In this document: positions 13,145-25,711 of the stretch, piece after piece
Position numbering within the stretch: the first letter of the stretch is position 1
How the letters are laid out: each line of letters begins with the position of its first letter
Assembly: GCF_907165205.1 (NCBI RefSeq)
Contig: NC_058190.1
Span: 18,112,001 to 18,176,000 of the forward strand
DNA from: Coccinella septempunctata
Taxonomy: Eukaryota; Arthropoda; Insecta; Coleoptera; Coccinellidae
Direction of reading: 5' to 3'
Length of the DNA: 64,000 nt
The notes under the pieces: generated by a model
The model's database searches: none
What the model was told of the DNA's origin: nothing
Seen by the model: the letters and a program-made list of their open reading frames with translations, nothing else
Translations under genes and position numbers: made by a program

Positions 13145-15779
13145 GTGAGTTTTATACACTCCATATCCTAAGACAGTAGTAGGACACCCTGATTTTTATG
13201 CAGAGGAGCAAATAGGTCATTTTATGGGGGTCTAAGCCCTTGCTCCTTTTTGACCCAAAAAATCGAGATTTTCGATATTTAGTTGTTGAGCTGGAACGGG
13301 AGCCTGAGCAATGCTGATTACGAAACCGGAAATCCCAATTGGATCAGACGAATATAACAAGAGATATTGCAGATTGAAATTTGCAACTTTTGCAAAATGA
13401 CATTTTCAAGATGAAAATCTGAACGGAGAGAGATAGGCTTTCAGGAGTACTTGTTATAGATTCAGCATATTCGAAAACCTATATTTTCATCATGAACTCT
13501 CAAATATCGGACGTTGTTTGAAGAAAAATCGAATATTGATTTTCCATTTTTCATTTTCCAGTTCAATTTGAACTGCTCTCTGGAGTGCAATTCTCTATTG
13601 AATGATCAACTGTTTAGTTTGGTGGAATCAACAAAGTAAGTATCATACACTTCATATCCTGAGACAGTAGTTGAACTTCCTGATTTTCAGGCAGAAGAGC
13701 AAATAGGTCATTTTAGGGGGGTCTAACCCCTTGCTCATTTTTGACCCAAAAAATCGAGATTTTCGATATTTAGTTTTTGAGCTGGAATGGAAGCCTTATC
13801 AATGCTGATTACGAAACCGGAAATCCCAATCGGATCAGACGAATATAACAAGAGATATTGAAGATTGAAATTTTCAACTTTTGAAAAACGACATTTCCAA
13901 AATGAAAATCTGAACGGTGAGAGATAGGCTTTCGAGAATGCTCGCAATGGATTCAGCTTATTTGAAAACCTATATTTTCATATCAAACTTTCAAATATCT
14001 GAATTCGTTTGAAAAAAAAATCGAATTTATTGTTTTTCCATTTTTCATTTTCCAGTTCACTTTGAACTGCTCTCTGGAGTGCAATTCTCTATTGAATCAT
14101 CAACTGTTAGGTTCGGTTGAATCAAAAAAGTAAGTATTATACACTCCATATCCTAAAACAGTAGTAGGACACCCTGATTTGTATGCAGAGGAGCAAATAG
14201 GTCATTTTAGGGGGGTCTAAGCCCTTGCTCATTTTTGACCTAAAGCATCGAGATTTTCGATATATAGTTTTTGAGCTGGAATGGAAGCCTGATCAATGCT
14301 GATTACGAAATCGGAAATCCCAATTCGATCTGACGAATATAACAAGAGATATTGCAGATTGAAATTTGCAACTTTTGAAAAATGACAATTCCAAAATGAA
14401 AATCTGAACGGTGGGAGATAGGCTTTCGGAAATGCTCGCAATAGATTCAGCGTAATTGAAAACCTTTATTTTCATTCCTAGCCTTCAAATATCTGACTTT
14501 GTTTGAAAAAAAATCGAATTCATTGTTTTTCCATTTTTCATTTTCCAGTTCATTTTGAACTGCTCTCTGGAGTGCAATTCTCTATTGAATCATCAACTGT
14601 TAGGTTTGGTTGAATCAACAAAGTAAGTATTATACACTCCATATCCTAAGACAGTAGTAGGACACCCTGATTTTTATGCAGAGGACCAATAGGTCATTTT
14701 AGGGGGGTCTAAGCCCTTGCTCATTTTTGACCCAAAAAATCGAGATTTTCGATATTTAGTTTTCGAGCTGGAATGGAAGCCTTATCAATGCTGATTGCGA
14801 AACCGGAAATCCTATTGGATCAAACGAATATAACAAGAGATATTGCAGATTGAAATTTTCAACTTTTGAAAAATGACATTTCCAAAATGAAAATCTGAAC
14901 GGTGAGAGATAGGCTTTTGAGAATGCTCGCAATGGATTCAGCTTATTCGAAAACCTATACTTTCATATCCAACTTTCAAATATCTGACTATGTTTAAAAA
15001 AAAATCGAATTTATTGTTTTTCCATTTTTCATTTTCCAGTTCATTTTGAACTGCTCTCTGGAGTGCAATTCTCTATTGAATCATCAACTGTTAGGTTTGG
15101 TTGAATCAAAAAAGTAAGTATTATACACTCCATATCCTAAAACAGTAGTAGGACACCCTGATTTGTATGCAGAGGAGCAAATAGGTCATTTTAGGGGGGT
15201 CTAAGCCCTTGCTCATTTTTGACCCAAAGAATCGAGATTTTCGATATATAGTTTTTGAGCTGGAATGGAAGCCTGATCAATGCTGATTACGAAACCGGAA
15301 ATCCCAATTCGATCTGACGAATATAACAAGAGATATTGCAGATTGAAATTTGCAACTTTTGAAAAATGACAATTCCAAAATGAAAATCTGAACGGTGGGA
15401 GATAGGCTTTCGGAAATGCTCGCAATAGATTCAGCGTAATTGAAAACCTTTTTTTTCATTCCTAGCCTTCAAATAATCTCTCTCAAATGCTCGCAATGGA
15501 TTCAGCTTATTTGAAAACCCATATTTCCATGATAAACTTTCAAATATCTGACTTTGTTTAAAAAAAAATAATTTTTTTTCCATTTTTCATTTTCCAGTTC
15601 ACTTTGAACTGCTCTCTGGAGTGCAATTCCCTATTGAATCATCAACCGTTAGGTTTGGTTGAATCAAAAAAGTAAGTACTATACACTCCATATCCTAAGA
15701 TAGTAGTAGGACACCCTGATTTTTATGCAGAGGAGCAAATAGGTCATTTTAGGGGTGTCTAAGCCCTTGCTCATTTTTG

Positions 15780-18210
15780 ACCCAAAAAATCGAGATTTTC
15801 GATGTTTAGTTTTTGAGCTGGAATGGAAGCCTTATCAATGCTGATTACGAAACCGGAAATCCCAATTGGATCAGACGAATATAACAAGAGATGCAGATTG
15901 AAATTTTCAACTTGTGAAAAATGACATTTCCAAAATGAAAATCTGAACGGTGAGAGATAGGCTTTCGAGAATGCTCGCACAGGATTCAGCTTATTTGAGA
16001 ACATATATTTTCATGATAAACTTTCAAATATCTGACTTTGTTCGAAAAAAAATCGAATTTATTGTTTTTCCATTTTTCATTTTCCAGTTCACTTTGAACT
16101 GCTCTCTGGAGTGCAATTCTCTATTGAATCATCAACTGTTAGGTTTGGTTGAATCAACAAAGTAAGTATTATACACTCCATATCCTAAGACAGTAGTAGG
16201 ACACCCTGATTTTTATGCAGAGGACCAATAGGTCATTTTAGGGGGGTCTAAGCCCTTGCTCATTTTTGACCCAAAAAATCGAGATTTTCGATATTTAGTT
16301 TTTGAGCTGGAATGGAAGCCTCATCAATGCTGATTACGAAACCGGAAATCCCAATTGGATCAGACGAATATAACAAGAGATATTGCAGATTGAAATTTTC
16401 AACTTTTGAAAAATGACATTTCCAAAATGAAAATCTGAACGGTGAGAGATAGGTTTTCGAGAATGCTCGCAATGGATTCAGCTTATTTGAAAACCTTTAT
16501 TTTTATGATAAACTTTCAAATATCTGACTTTGTTTAAAAAATAATCAATTTATTGTTTTTCATTTTTCATTTTCCAGTTCACTTTGGAGTGCTCTCTAGA
16601 GTGCAATTCTTTATTGAATCATCAACTGTTAGGTTCGGTTGAATCAAAAAAGTGAGTTTCATACACTCCATATCCTAAGACAGTAGTAGGACACCCTGAT
16701 TTTTATGCAAAGGGGTCATTTTAGGGGGGTCTAACCCCTTGCTCATTTTTGACCCAAAAAATCGAGATTTTCGATATTTAGTTTTTGAGCTGGAATGGAA
16801 GCCTTATCAATGCTGATTACGAAACCGGAAATCCCAATTGGATCAGACGAATATAACAAGAGATGCAGATTGAAATTTTCAACTTGTGAAAAATGACATT
16901 TCCAAAATGAAAATCTGAACGGTGAGAGATAGGCTTTCGAGAATGCTCGCACAGGATTCAGCTTATTTGAGAACATATATTTTCATGATAAACTTTCAAA
17001 TATCTGACTTTGTTCGAAAAAAATCGAATTTATTGTTTTTCCATTTTTCATTTTCCAGTTCACTTTGAACTGCTCTCTGGAGTGCAATTCTCTATTGAAT
17101 CATCAACTGTTAGGTTTGGTTGAATCAACAAAGTAAGTATTATACACTCCATATCCTAAGACAGTAGTAGGACACCCTGATTTTTATGCAGAGGACCAAT
17201 AGGTCATTTTAGGGGGGTCTAAGCCCTTGCTCATTTTTGACCCAAAAAATCGAGATTTTCGATATTAAGTTTTTGAGCTGGAATGGAAGCCTCATCAATG
17301 CTGATTACGAAACCGGAAATCCCAATTGGATCAGACGAATATAACAAGAGATATTGCAGATTGAAATTTTCAACTTTTGAAAAATGACATTTCCAAAATG
17401 AAAATCTGAACGGTGAGAGATAGGTTTTCGAGAATGCTCGCAATGGATTCAGCTTATTTGAAAACCTTTATTTTTATGATAAACTTTCAAATATCTGACT
17501 TTGTTTAAAAAATAATCAATTTATTGTTTTTCATTTTTCATTTTCCAGTTCACTTTGGAGTGCTCTCTAGAGTGCAATTCTTTATTGAATCATCAACTGT
17601 TAGGTTCGGTTGAATCAAAAAAGTGAGTTTCATACACTCCATATCCTAAGACAGTAGTAGGACACCCTGATTTTTATGCAAAGGGGTCATTTTAGGGGGG
17701 TCTAACCCCTTGCTCATTTTTGACCCAAAAAATCGAGATTTTCGATATTTAGTTTTTGAGCTGGAATGGAAGCCTTATCAATGCTGATTACGAAACCGGA
17801 AATCCCAATTGGATCAGACGAATATAACAAGAGATGCAGATTGAAATTTTCAACTTGTGAAAAATGACATTTCCAAAATGAAAATCTGAACGGTGAGAGA
17901 TAGGCTTTCGAGAATGCTCGCACAGGATTCAGCTTATTTGAGAACATATATTTTCATGATAAACTTTCAAATATCTGACTTTGTTCGAAAAAAATCGAAT
18001 TTATTGTTTTTCCATTTTTCATTTTCCAGTTCACTTTGAACTGCTCTCTGGAGTGCAATTCTCTATTGAATCATCAACTGTTAGGTTTGGTTGAATCAAC
18101 AAAGTAAGTATTATACACTCCATATCCTAAGACAGTAGTAGGACACCCTGATTTTTATGCAGAGGACCAATAGGTCATTTTAGGGGGGTCTAAGCCCTTG
18201 CTCATTTTTG
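15780..18210 (+). repeat. About 971-bp two-monomer higher-order repeat in satellite B
   Basis: Diagnostic variants, such as GCTCGCACAGGATTCAGC at about 15974, 16946 and 17917, the six-base shortening AAGAGATGCAG, and AAATAATCAATTTATTG at about 16540 and 17511, recur at 971-972 bp. Two full copies and a partial third are present, each built of two distinct monomers. From about 18230 the array changes to the subtype also seen at 13275-13640. Confidence 0.88.
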
Positions 18211-18987
18211 ACCCAAAAAATCGAGATTTTCGATATTTAGTTGTTGAGCTGGAACGGGAGCCTGAGCAATGCTGATTACGAAACCGGAAATCCCAATTGG
18301 ATCAGACGAATATAACAAGAGATATTGCAGATTGAAATTTGCAACTTTTGCAAAATGACATTTTCAAGATGAAAATCTGAACGGAGAGAGATAGGCTTTC
18401 AGGAGTACTTGTTATAGATTCAGCATATTCGAAAACCTATATTTTCATCATGAACTCTCAATTATCGGACGTTGTTTGAAGAAAAATCGAATATTGATTT
18501 TCCATTTTTCATTTTCCAGTTCAATTTGAACTGCTCTCTGGAGTGCAATTCTCTATTGAATCATCAACTGTTTAGTTTGGTGGAATCAACAAAAAAAGTA
18601 TTATTCACTCCATATCCTAAGACAGTAGTTGAACTTCCTGATTTTCAGGCAGAAGAGCAAATAGGTCATTTTAGGGGGTCTAACCCCTTGCTCATTTTTG
18701 AACCAAAAAAATCGAGATTTTCGATTTTTAGTTTTTGCGCTGGAATGGAAGCCTCATCAACGCTGATTACAAAACCGGAAATCCCAATTGGATCAGACGA
18801 ATATAACAAGAGATATTGCAGATTGAAATTTGCAACCTTCGAAAAATGACATTTCCAAAATGAAAATCTGAACGGTGGGAGATAGGCTTTCGGGAATGCT
18901 CGCAATAGATTCAGCGTATTTGAGAACCTTCATTTTCATATCAAACCTTCAAATATCAGACTTCGTAAAAAAAAAATATCGAATTTA

Positions 18988-19016
18988 TGGTGGTATTCTG
19001 CTTTTCATCTGTAAGC
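18988..19016 (+). repeat. Left terminal inverted repeat of Harbinger element
   Basis: It starts TGGTGGTATTCTGC and ends CATCTGTAAGC. It pairs with 21965-21992 with one T missing on the right side. Subterminal CTGTAAG/CTTACAG motifs follow (19010-19070), plausible transposase or Myb-protein binding sites. Confidence 0.93.
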
Positions 19017-19277
19017 TACGATTCTGTAGCGTACGATCGATCTGTAAGTGGCCGACTTACAGATTCGTAAATATTGCTATTCTGGAATTGTTCCTGTAAC
19101 TATCTCAGTTACAGTGTTACTTTTGAACTACTTATCGATAAATATAACCTGCAATCGTAAGTTTTGATCATAGAACCCATATGTTTTAAGTCTATGATTT
19201 CAATTCGAATATTTGAATGTTATTGTTGAGTACCAGTTGTTTCGTCTCTTTGTTAATCAAAAATAGGTAAGAAAAAA

Positions 19278-20115
19278 TGTCTAGTCCATGGTAAGTTTAT
19301 TCGTGATTAATCATTATGTGATACTTATTGCTATTTCAACATTTCAGCGTTGATATTTCAATAGGCACTAAAAGAAAACGCACCAAAAATACTAGTCGTG
19401 AGCAGATGGAAATTTATCTACAAGCGATGGAGAACGATTATGTTCTCCGAAGCAATACAATTAATCTTACCTTGGGACCAACTTATTTGCAGGATAAATG
19501 GGATCAGCTGGCTCTAGAGCTAAATTCTGCAGGTGATGGTCCAATTTTGACTGTAGATGAATGGAAAAAGGTAATTTTTTCTTAAATGAAGTGGAGAGAA
19601 TAACAATTTGGATTATATTTCAGAGATTCACTGATTGGAAATATTCACTGAAAGCAAAAAAAAGAAAAATAGAATCCCACCGGACAAAAAGTGGTGGTGG
19701 TCCAATGATGAAAACCATATTGTCTGAAATAGAGGAGAGAGCTTTTGATGTTTGGGGTCGGGTAACAGTTGAAGGTGCTGATGTTACGAGGTACGAGGGT
19801 ATAAATGTAAATAATGATCAAGTGCAGCCAATTTTAATTGAAGTATCAAATGAGGAAACAGTAACATTAGATGAGCAGGAAAAAGAGAAGGTGGAAGAGA
19901 GGAAAAAAAATACTGTGATTAAAAAAACCAAAGAGAAACCACTATCGTTATTAGCTGAAAAATTAGTAACCATGACTGATGAAAACACGAAAAACCAAAA
20001 AGATCTAGTCGAAGCTATACAGAACTTTTCTAAAGAATATTGTGATCTGCAGAGAAAAAAACTGGAATTCAAGATAAAATCATTTCAGTATTTACATCCC
20101 GATTTTAAAATGTAA
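19278..20115 (+). CDS. Harbinger Myb/SANT-like DNA-binding protein (three exons)
   Basis: My model joins 19278-19291, 19348-19570 and 19624-20115; the introns (56 and 53 bp) have GTAAGT/TTTCAG and GTAATT/TTTCAG borders. The coding sum is 729 nt, giving 242 aa from ATG (AAAAAATGTC context) to TAA. Residues about 20-110 resemble the Myb/SANT-like (MADF/trihelix-type) domain of Harbinger accessory proteins: a basic KRKRTK start, tryptophans in DKWDQL, DEWKK and FTDWK, then the glycine-rich SGGGP. The C-terminal third is charged and probably coiled (DEQEKEKVEERKK). In this family the protein brings the transposase to DNA and into the nucleus. An AATAAA lies at 20230. The first tiny exon is the least certain part. 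Confidence 0.85.
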
Positions 20116-20378
20116 AAATTAATTTAAACCTTTTTTTACCTTTATTTATAAATTTTGTGATATCTATTAGATGAATATTTAGAAGAGATTATTATTTTTG
20201 TTATAACTTATGACTGAGGTTAAGTGATAAATAAAGTACAAATGATTTTTTCAAATTGGTTTTATTCATATTTTACATATTCCTTATGTAATGGTTTCTG
20301 GCTTCGATCCCCCTCTGGTGTATGCTAACATCAACATTGCCACCACCAACAAGATCTGAAACTAAAGGACTATTAAAA

Positions 20379-21769
20379 TTAATATCCTCCCCTCAGTTTT
20401 TGATGCATACCATCATTCTCATCTCTCATTTCAATATCCTCATCTATCATATTGGCTGCTTTACAAATGTTGTGTAAAACACAACATGAGTATATAATTT
20501 TTGCAGCCTGAGTTGGATGATACATTACAGTTCTTAATCTGGAAATGCATCTAAATCTTCCTTTTAAAATTCCGTTTGTTCTCTCAATAGTGTTGGGTAG
20601 GGAACTCAACTTTCTATTGAAAATTTCCTCCTGACTGTTTCTTGGAATAGCAATCGGAGTAAAGAGCCATGGCTCAAGAGGGTAGCCACTATCACCTTGA
20701 AAAAAATTCAAAAATAGGTATCACCTATTGCTCTACAATATATAATATGATATTGGACCTACCAATTAAAAGCATATTTGTATGACCTGCTTCATGCTGT
20801 AGCTGTAAGTGGTTCCTTATTGAGCTCATTTGCCAAACAGCAGAATCATGGACAGAGCCAGGAAAACGGGCATTAACGGCTAATATTCTGCAATCAACAT
20901 CTGAAATCTGAAAAATCTGTTATGAATACAGTAATTACAGGAATGATGTAGCATAATTAAAAAATGTTAGAAAAGTTACCAGCATAACATTGATGGAATG
21001 TTTTCCTTTCCGGTTAAGATAAACGTATGGGGGGTGATTAATGTCATTTTCAGGAGGTGCAAGAATTTCCACATGAGTTCCATCTACTGCTCCTAAAACA
21101 CCTCTGAACCCATATTTTAAGAAGAATCTACAAAGAGACAGATAACATTATTATAATGCTAGTTTGCCAATATAAAATATTTGTGAATTACTATAGAGTG
21201 TGAAACTGTTTTCTTACCCCTGTTTGACCAGTCTAATTGACTCCTCAGTAGTAGGAAACTGAACCCAAGTGGGTAATAAATACTCAGCAATTATAGAACA
21301 AATTTCATTTACCGCTCTACTTACTGAAGGTTGACTTGCTGATAACCAGGTATTGGAACCTACAGAATTCTGGAAAGACCCTGTGGCCAAAAAGTTGAGA
21401 GTAATCAACACCTAAAATGTATAAACCTCAGATCAATTCCATTCAAACAATTACTTGAAAAGGCTGAATTACTTTTTTGGGTAATGCAATAGCATTTGCA
21501 TTTTTTGTGGGTAAAAATTGCTGTAAAGCATTTATTAAGTTTATGGTGCACTGCTTCTTCAGTCTAAACATTTTTATAAACTGAGCATCCGGCATTTCGA
21601 AAGGATTCATTTGATCACGCAACCTTCTCCTTTCAATTCTCATAAAGTTCCTATTAAAAACAACAATGATTTTCAGATCATATATATTATTGTCGAATAA
21701 TACTCACCTGTTATGGTTTTCTTCTAATAACAACCCAATAAACAAAGCGATATTATTATTATCATTCAT
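20379..21769 (-). CDS. Harbinger DDE transposase (six exons, apparently intact)
   Basis: Reading on -, my model is 21769-21708, 21650-21455, 21411-21218, 21127-20980, 20907-20763 and 20695-20379. The introns are 43-90 bp with GT/AG borders. The sum is 1,062 nt, 353 aa, with no internal stop. Family marks of DDE_Tnp_4 (HARBI1-like) nucleases are visible: FLATGSFQ in the N-terminal helical region, GAVDGTH (D166), FPGSVHDS (D221), GDSGYPL, and [16 protein letters not shown] (E286), then CCVLHNIC. D166, D221 and E286 are the candidate metal-binding triad. It should cut and paste elements bearing this inverted repeat, together with the Myb-like protein. The start codon lies in a short first exon. 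TTTATT at 20261-20266 gives an antisense-strand AATAAA about 113 nt past the stop. Confidence 0.9.
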
Positions 21770-21964
21770 TATGAATCTATTTCAAAAAGTTGTTCACCAG
21801 AAAATAAACAAACCATTCGACATAACCTCAGACTATATCATTCGATAGGCTTCCGACCACCTCTTGAGTCCTCGTAAATATTTACGGTTTCTGTAAGCTA
21901 CAGATCACCGAAAGAAAGTCCAGAATCGCATTCTTCCTGTAAGCTCGTTAAAAGTTACAGATTG

Positions 21965-21992
21965 GCTTACAGATGAAAGCAGAATACCACCA
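21965..21992 (-). repeat. Right terminal inverted repeat of Harbinger element
   Basis: It reads GCTTACAGATG then GCAGAATACCACCA, the reverse complement of the left end apart from one T in the T-run. It is followed directly by the TTA duplication and resumed satellite B sequence. Confidence 0.93.
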
Positions 21993-23245
21993 TTATTGTT
22001 TTTCCATTTTCAATTTTCCAGTTCACTTTGAAGTGCTCTCTGGAGTGCAATTCTCTATAGAATCATCAACTGTTTGGTTTGGTTGAGTCAACAAAGTAAG
22101 TATTATACACTCCATATCCTAAGACAGTAGTAGGACACCCTGATTTTTATGCAAAGGAGCAAATAGGTCATTTTAGGGGGGCCTTGCTCATTTTTGACCC
22201 AAAAAATCGAGATTTTCGATATTTAGTTTTTGAGCTGGAATGGAAGCCTTATCAATGCTGATTACGAAACCGGAAATCCCAATTGGATCAGACGAATATA
22301 ACAAGAGATATTGCAGATTGAAATTTTCAACTTTTGAAAAATGACATTTCCAAAATGAAAATCTGAACGGTGAGAGATAGGTTTTCGAGAATGCTCGCAA
22401 TGGATTCAGCTTATTTGAAAACCTATATTTTTATGATAAACATTCAAATATCTGACTTTGTTTAAAAAAAAATCGAATTTATTGTTTTTCCATTTTTCAT
22501 TTTCCAGTTCACTTTGAACTGCTCTCTGGAGTGCAATTCTCTATTGAATCATCAACTGTTAGGTTTGGTTGAATCAAAAAAGTAAGTACTATACACTTCA
22601 TATCCTAAGACAGTAGTTGAACTTCCTGATTTTCAGGCAGAAGAGCAAATAGGTCATTTTAGGAGGGTCTAACCCCTCTCTCATTTTTGACCCAAAAAAT
22701 CGAGATTTTCGATTTTTAGTTTTAGCGCTGGAATGGAAGCCTCATCAACGCTGATTACGAAACCGGAAATCCCAATTGGATCAGACGAATGTAACAAGAG
22801 ATATTGCAGATTGAAATTTGCAACTTTTGAAAAATGACATTTCAAAAATGAAAATCTGAACAGTGGGAGATAGGCTTTCGGAAATGCTCGCAATAGATTC
22901 AGCGTAATTGAAAACCTTTATTTTCCTACCAAGCCTTCAAATATCTAACTTTGTTTAAAAAAAATCGAATTTATTGTTTTTCCATTTTTCATTTTCCAGT
23001 TCATTTTGAACTGCTCTCTGGAGTGCAATTCTCTATTGAATCATCAACTGTTAGGTTTGGTTGAATCAACAAAGTAAGTATTATACACTCCATATCCTAA
23101 GACAGTAGTAGGACACCCTGATTTTTATGCAAAGGAGCAAATAGGTCATTTTAGGGGGGTCTAACCCCTTGCTGATTTTTGACCCAAAAAATCGAGATTT
23201 TCGACATTTAGGTCTTGCGTTGGAATGGAAGCCTTATCAATGCTG
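21993..23245 (+). repeat. Satellite B block between Harbinger element and inverted segment
   Basis: The array resumes after the right TTA in the same monomer that the transposon interrupted (ATTGTTTTTCC then TTTTCCAG), and continues for about 2.5 monomers in + orientation. It breaks off in mid-monomer at GCTGA near 23245, where the reverse-complement reading begins. No gene is seen. Confidence 0.94.
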
Positions 23246-25711
23246 AATGAGCAAGGGGTTAGACCCCCCTAAAATGACCCCTTTGCATAAAAATCAGGGT
23301 GTCCTACTACTGTCTTAGGATATGGAGTGTATGAAACTCACTTTTTGGATTCAACCGAACCTAACAGTTGATGATTCAATAGAGAATTGCACTCTAGAGA
23401 GCACTCCAAAGTGAACTGGAAAATGAAAAATTGAAAAACAATAAATTCGATTTTTTTTTATACAAAGTCAGATATTTGAAAGTTTATCATGAAAATATAG
23501 GTTTTCAAATAAGCTGAATCCATTGCGAGCATTCTGGAAAGCCTATCTCTCACCGAGATTTTCATTTTGGAAATGTCATTTTTCAACAGTTGAAAATTTC
23601 AATCTGCAATATCTCTTGTATATTCGTCTGATCCAATTGGGATTTCCGGTTTCGTAATCAGCATTGATAAGGCTTCCATTCCAGCTCAAAAACTAAATAT
23701 CGAAAATCTCGATTTTTTGGGTCAAAAATGAGCAAGGGGTTAGACCCCCCTGAAATGACCCCTTTGCATAAAAATCAGGGTGTCCTACTACTGTCTTTGG
23801 ATATGGAGTGTATAATACTTACTTTGTTGATTCAACCAAACCTAACAGTTGATGTTTCTATAGAGAATTGCACTCCAGAGAGCATTTCAAAGTGAACTGG
23901 AGAATTGAAAATGGAAAAACAATAAATTCGATTTTTTTTTTAAACGAAGCCAGATATTTGAAGGTTTGGTATGAAAATAAAGGTTTCCGAATACGCCGAA
24001 TCTATTGCGAGCATTTCCGAAAGCCTTTATCCCACCGATCAGATTTTCATTTTGGAAATGTCATTTTTCAAAAGTTGCAAATTTCAATCTGCAATATCTC
24101 TTGTTATATTCGTCTGATCCAATTGGGATTTCCGGTTTCGTAATCAGCGGTTTCCGTTCCAGCGCAAAAACTAAAAATCGAAAATCTCGATTTTTTGGGT
24201 CAAAAATGAGCAAGGGGTTAGACCCCCCTAAAATGACCTATTTGCTTTTCTGCCTGAAAATCAGGAAGTTCAACTACTGTCTTAGGATATGGAGTGTATA
24301 ATACTTACTTTGTTGATTCCACCAAACTAAACAGTTGATGATTCAATAGAGAATTGCACTCCAGAGAGCAGTTCAAATTGAACTGGAAAATGAAAAATGG
24401 AAAAACAATAAATTCGATTTTTCTTTGAAAAACGTCGGATATTTGAAAGTTCGTCATGAAAATATAGGTTTCCGAATATGCTGAATCTATAGCAAGTATT
24501 CCCGGAAGCCTATCTCCCACCGTTCAGGTTTTCATTTTGGAAAAGTCATTTTTCAAAAGTTGCAAATTTCAATCTGCAATATCTCTTGTTATATTCGTCT
24601 GATCCATTTGGGATTTCCGGTTTCGTAATCAGCATTGATCAGGCTTCCATTCCAGCTCAAAAACTAAATATCGAAAATCTCGATTTTTTGGGTCAAAAAT
24701 GAGCAAGGGCTTAGACCCCCCTAAAATGACCTATTTGCTCCTCTGCATACAAATCAGGGTGTCCTACTACTGTTCTAGGATATGGAGTGTATAATACTTA
24801 CTTTTTTGATTCAACCAAACCTAACAGTTGATGATTCTATAGAGAATTGCACTCCAGAGAGCAGTCCAAAGTGAACTGGAAAATTGAAAATCGAAAATGA
24901 ATAAATTCGATTTTTTCTTAAACGAAGTCAGATATTTGCAGGTTTGGTATGAAAAAAAAGGTTTTCGAATACGCTGAATCTATTGCGAGCATTCCCGAAA
25001 GCCTATCTCCCACCGTTCAGATTTTCATTTTGAAAATGTCATTTTTCAAAAGTTGCAAATTTCAATCTGCAATATCTCTTGTTATATTCGTCTGATCCAA
25101 TTGAGATTTCCGGTTTCGTAATCAGCATTGATTAGCCTTCCATTCCAGCTCAAAAACTAAATATCGAAAATCTCGATTTTTTGGGTCAAAAATGAGCAAG
25201 GGAGACCCCCCTAAAATGACCTATTTGCTCCTCTGCATAAAAATCAGGGTGTCCTAATACTGTCTTAGGATATGGAGTGTATGGTACTTACTTTTTTGAT
25301 TCAACCAAACCTAACAGTTGATGATTCTATAGAGAATTGCACTCCAGAGAGCAGTTCAAAGTGAACTGGAAAATTGAAAATCGAAAATCAATAAATTCGA
25401 TTTTTTTTTAAACAAAGTCAGATATTTGAAAGTTTATCATGAAAATATAGGTCTTCAAATAAGCTGAATCCATTGCGAGCATTCTGGAAAGCCTATCTCT
25501 CACCGATCAGATTTTCATTTTGGAAATGTCATTTTTCAACAGTTGAAAATTTCAATCTGCAATATCTCTTGTATATTCGTCTGATCCAATTGGGATTTCC
25601 GGTTTCGTAATCAGCATTGATAAGGCTTCCATTCCAGCTCAAAAACTAAATATCGAAAATCTCGATTTTTTGGGTCAAAAATGAGCAAGGGGTTAGACCC
25701 CCCTAAAATGA
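23246..25711 (-). repeat. Inverted satellite B block
   Basis: About five satellite B monomers read as reverse complement (GGTTAGACCCCCC, CTTACTTTGTTG, CTGGAAAATG on the + strand). This is the only inverted satellite B block in the window. Its right end abuts a BEL/Pao fragment at about 25712. The portion 25190-25711 best resembles, in opposite orientation, the variant type at 42420-42950, so the block was probably copied from within this array family. Confidence 0.94.

Larger units (their letters stand above)
12769..18987 (+). repeat. Satellite B array, first block (about 485-bp monomers)
   Basis: Tandem copies of a roughly 485-bp monomer unrelated to satellite A. Each contains, in order, AATCGAGATTTTCGAT, a GCTGATTACGAAACCGG core, GGAGATAGGCTTTCGG or a variant, a pyrimidine-rich TTTTCCAG, a 74-nt exon-like segment, GTRAGT, and a small inverted repeat GGGGTCTAACCCC. 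Two subtypes alternate downstream of the donor: AGGACACCCTGATTTTTATGC and TGAACTTCCTGATTTTCAGGC. Antisense frames of about 70 codons recur but begin at TTG, not ATG. A truncated or re-registered monomer sits near 15478. The block ends at the Harbinger target duplication TTA (18985-18987). Confidence 0.96.
18988..21992. mobile_element. Complete PIF/Harbinger DNA transposon
   Basis: A 3,005-bp element flanked by TTA at 18985-18987 and 21993-21995, the 3-bp T(T/A)A duplication expected of PIF/Harbinger. Without the element and one TTA, the flanks read GAATTTATTG, the usual satellite B sequence, so the empty site is known. Terminal inverted repeats of 28-29 bp start TGGTGGTATTCTGC. Inside are two convergent genes, a Myb/SANT-like DNA-binding protein on + and a DDE transposase on -, the standard two-gene Harbinger arrangement. 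Both frames are uninterrupted under simple splice models, so the copy could be autonomous. Expression is unknown. Confidence 0.95.

Noticed and set aside
13200..13250. Telomere-like TTAGG/CTAACC in the TTAGGGGGGTCTAACCCC motif of satellite B.
   Set aside because: It is a single small inverted repeat per monomer, not a tandem run of the insect TTAGG repeat.
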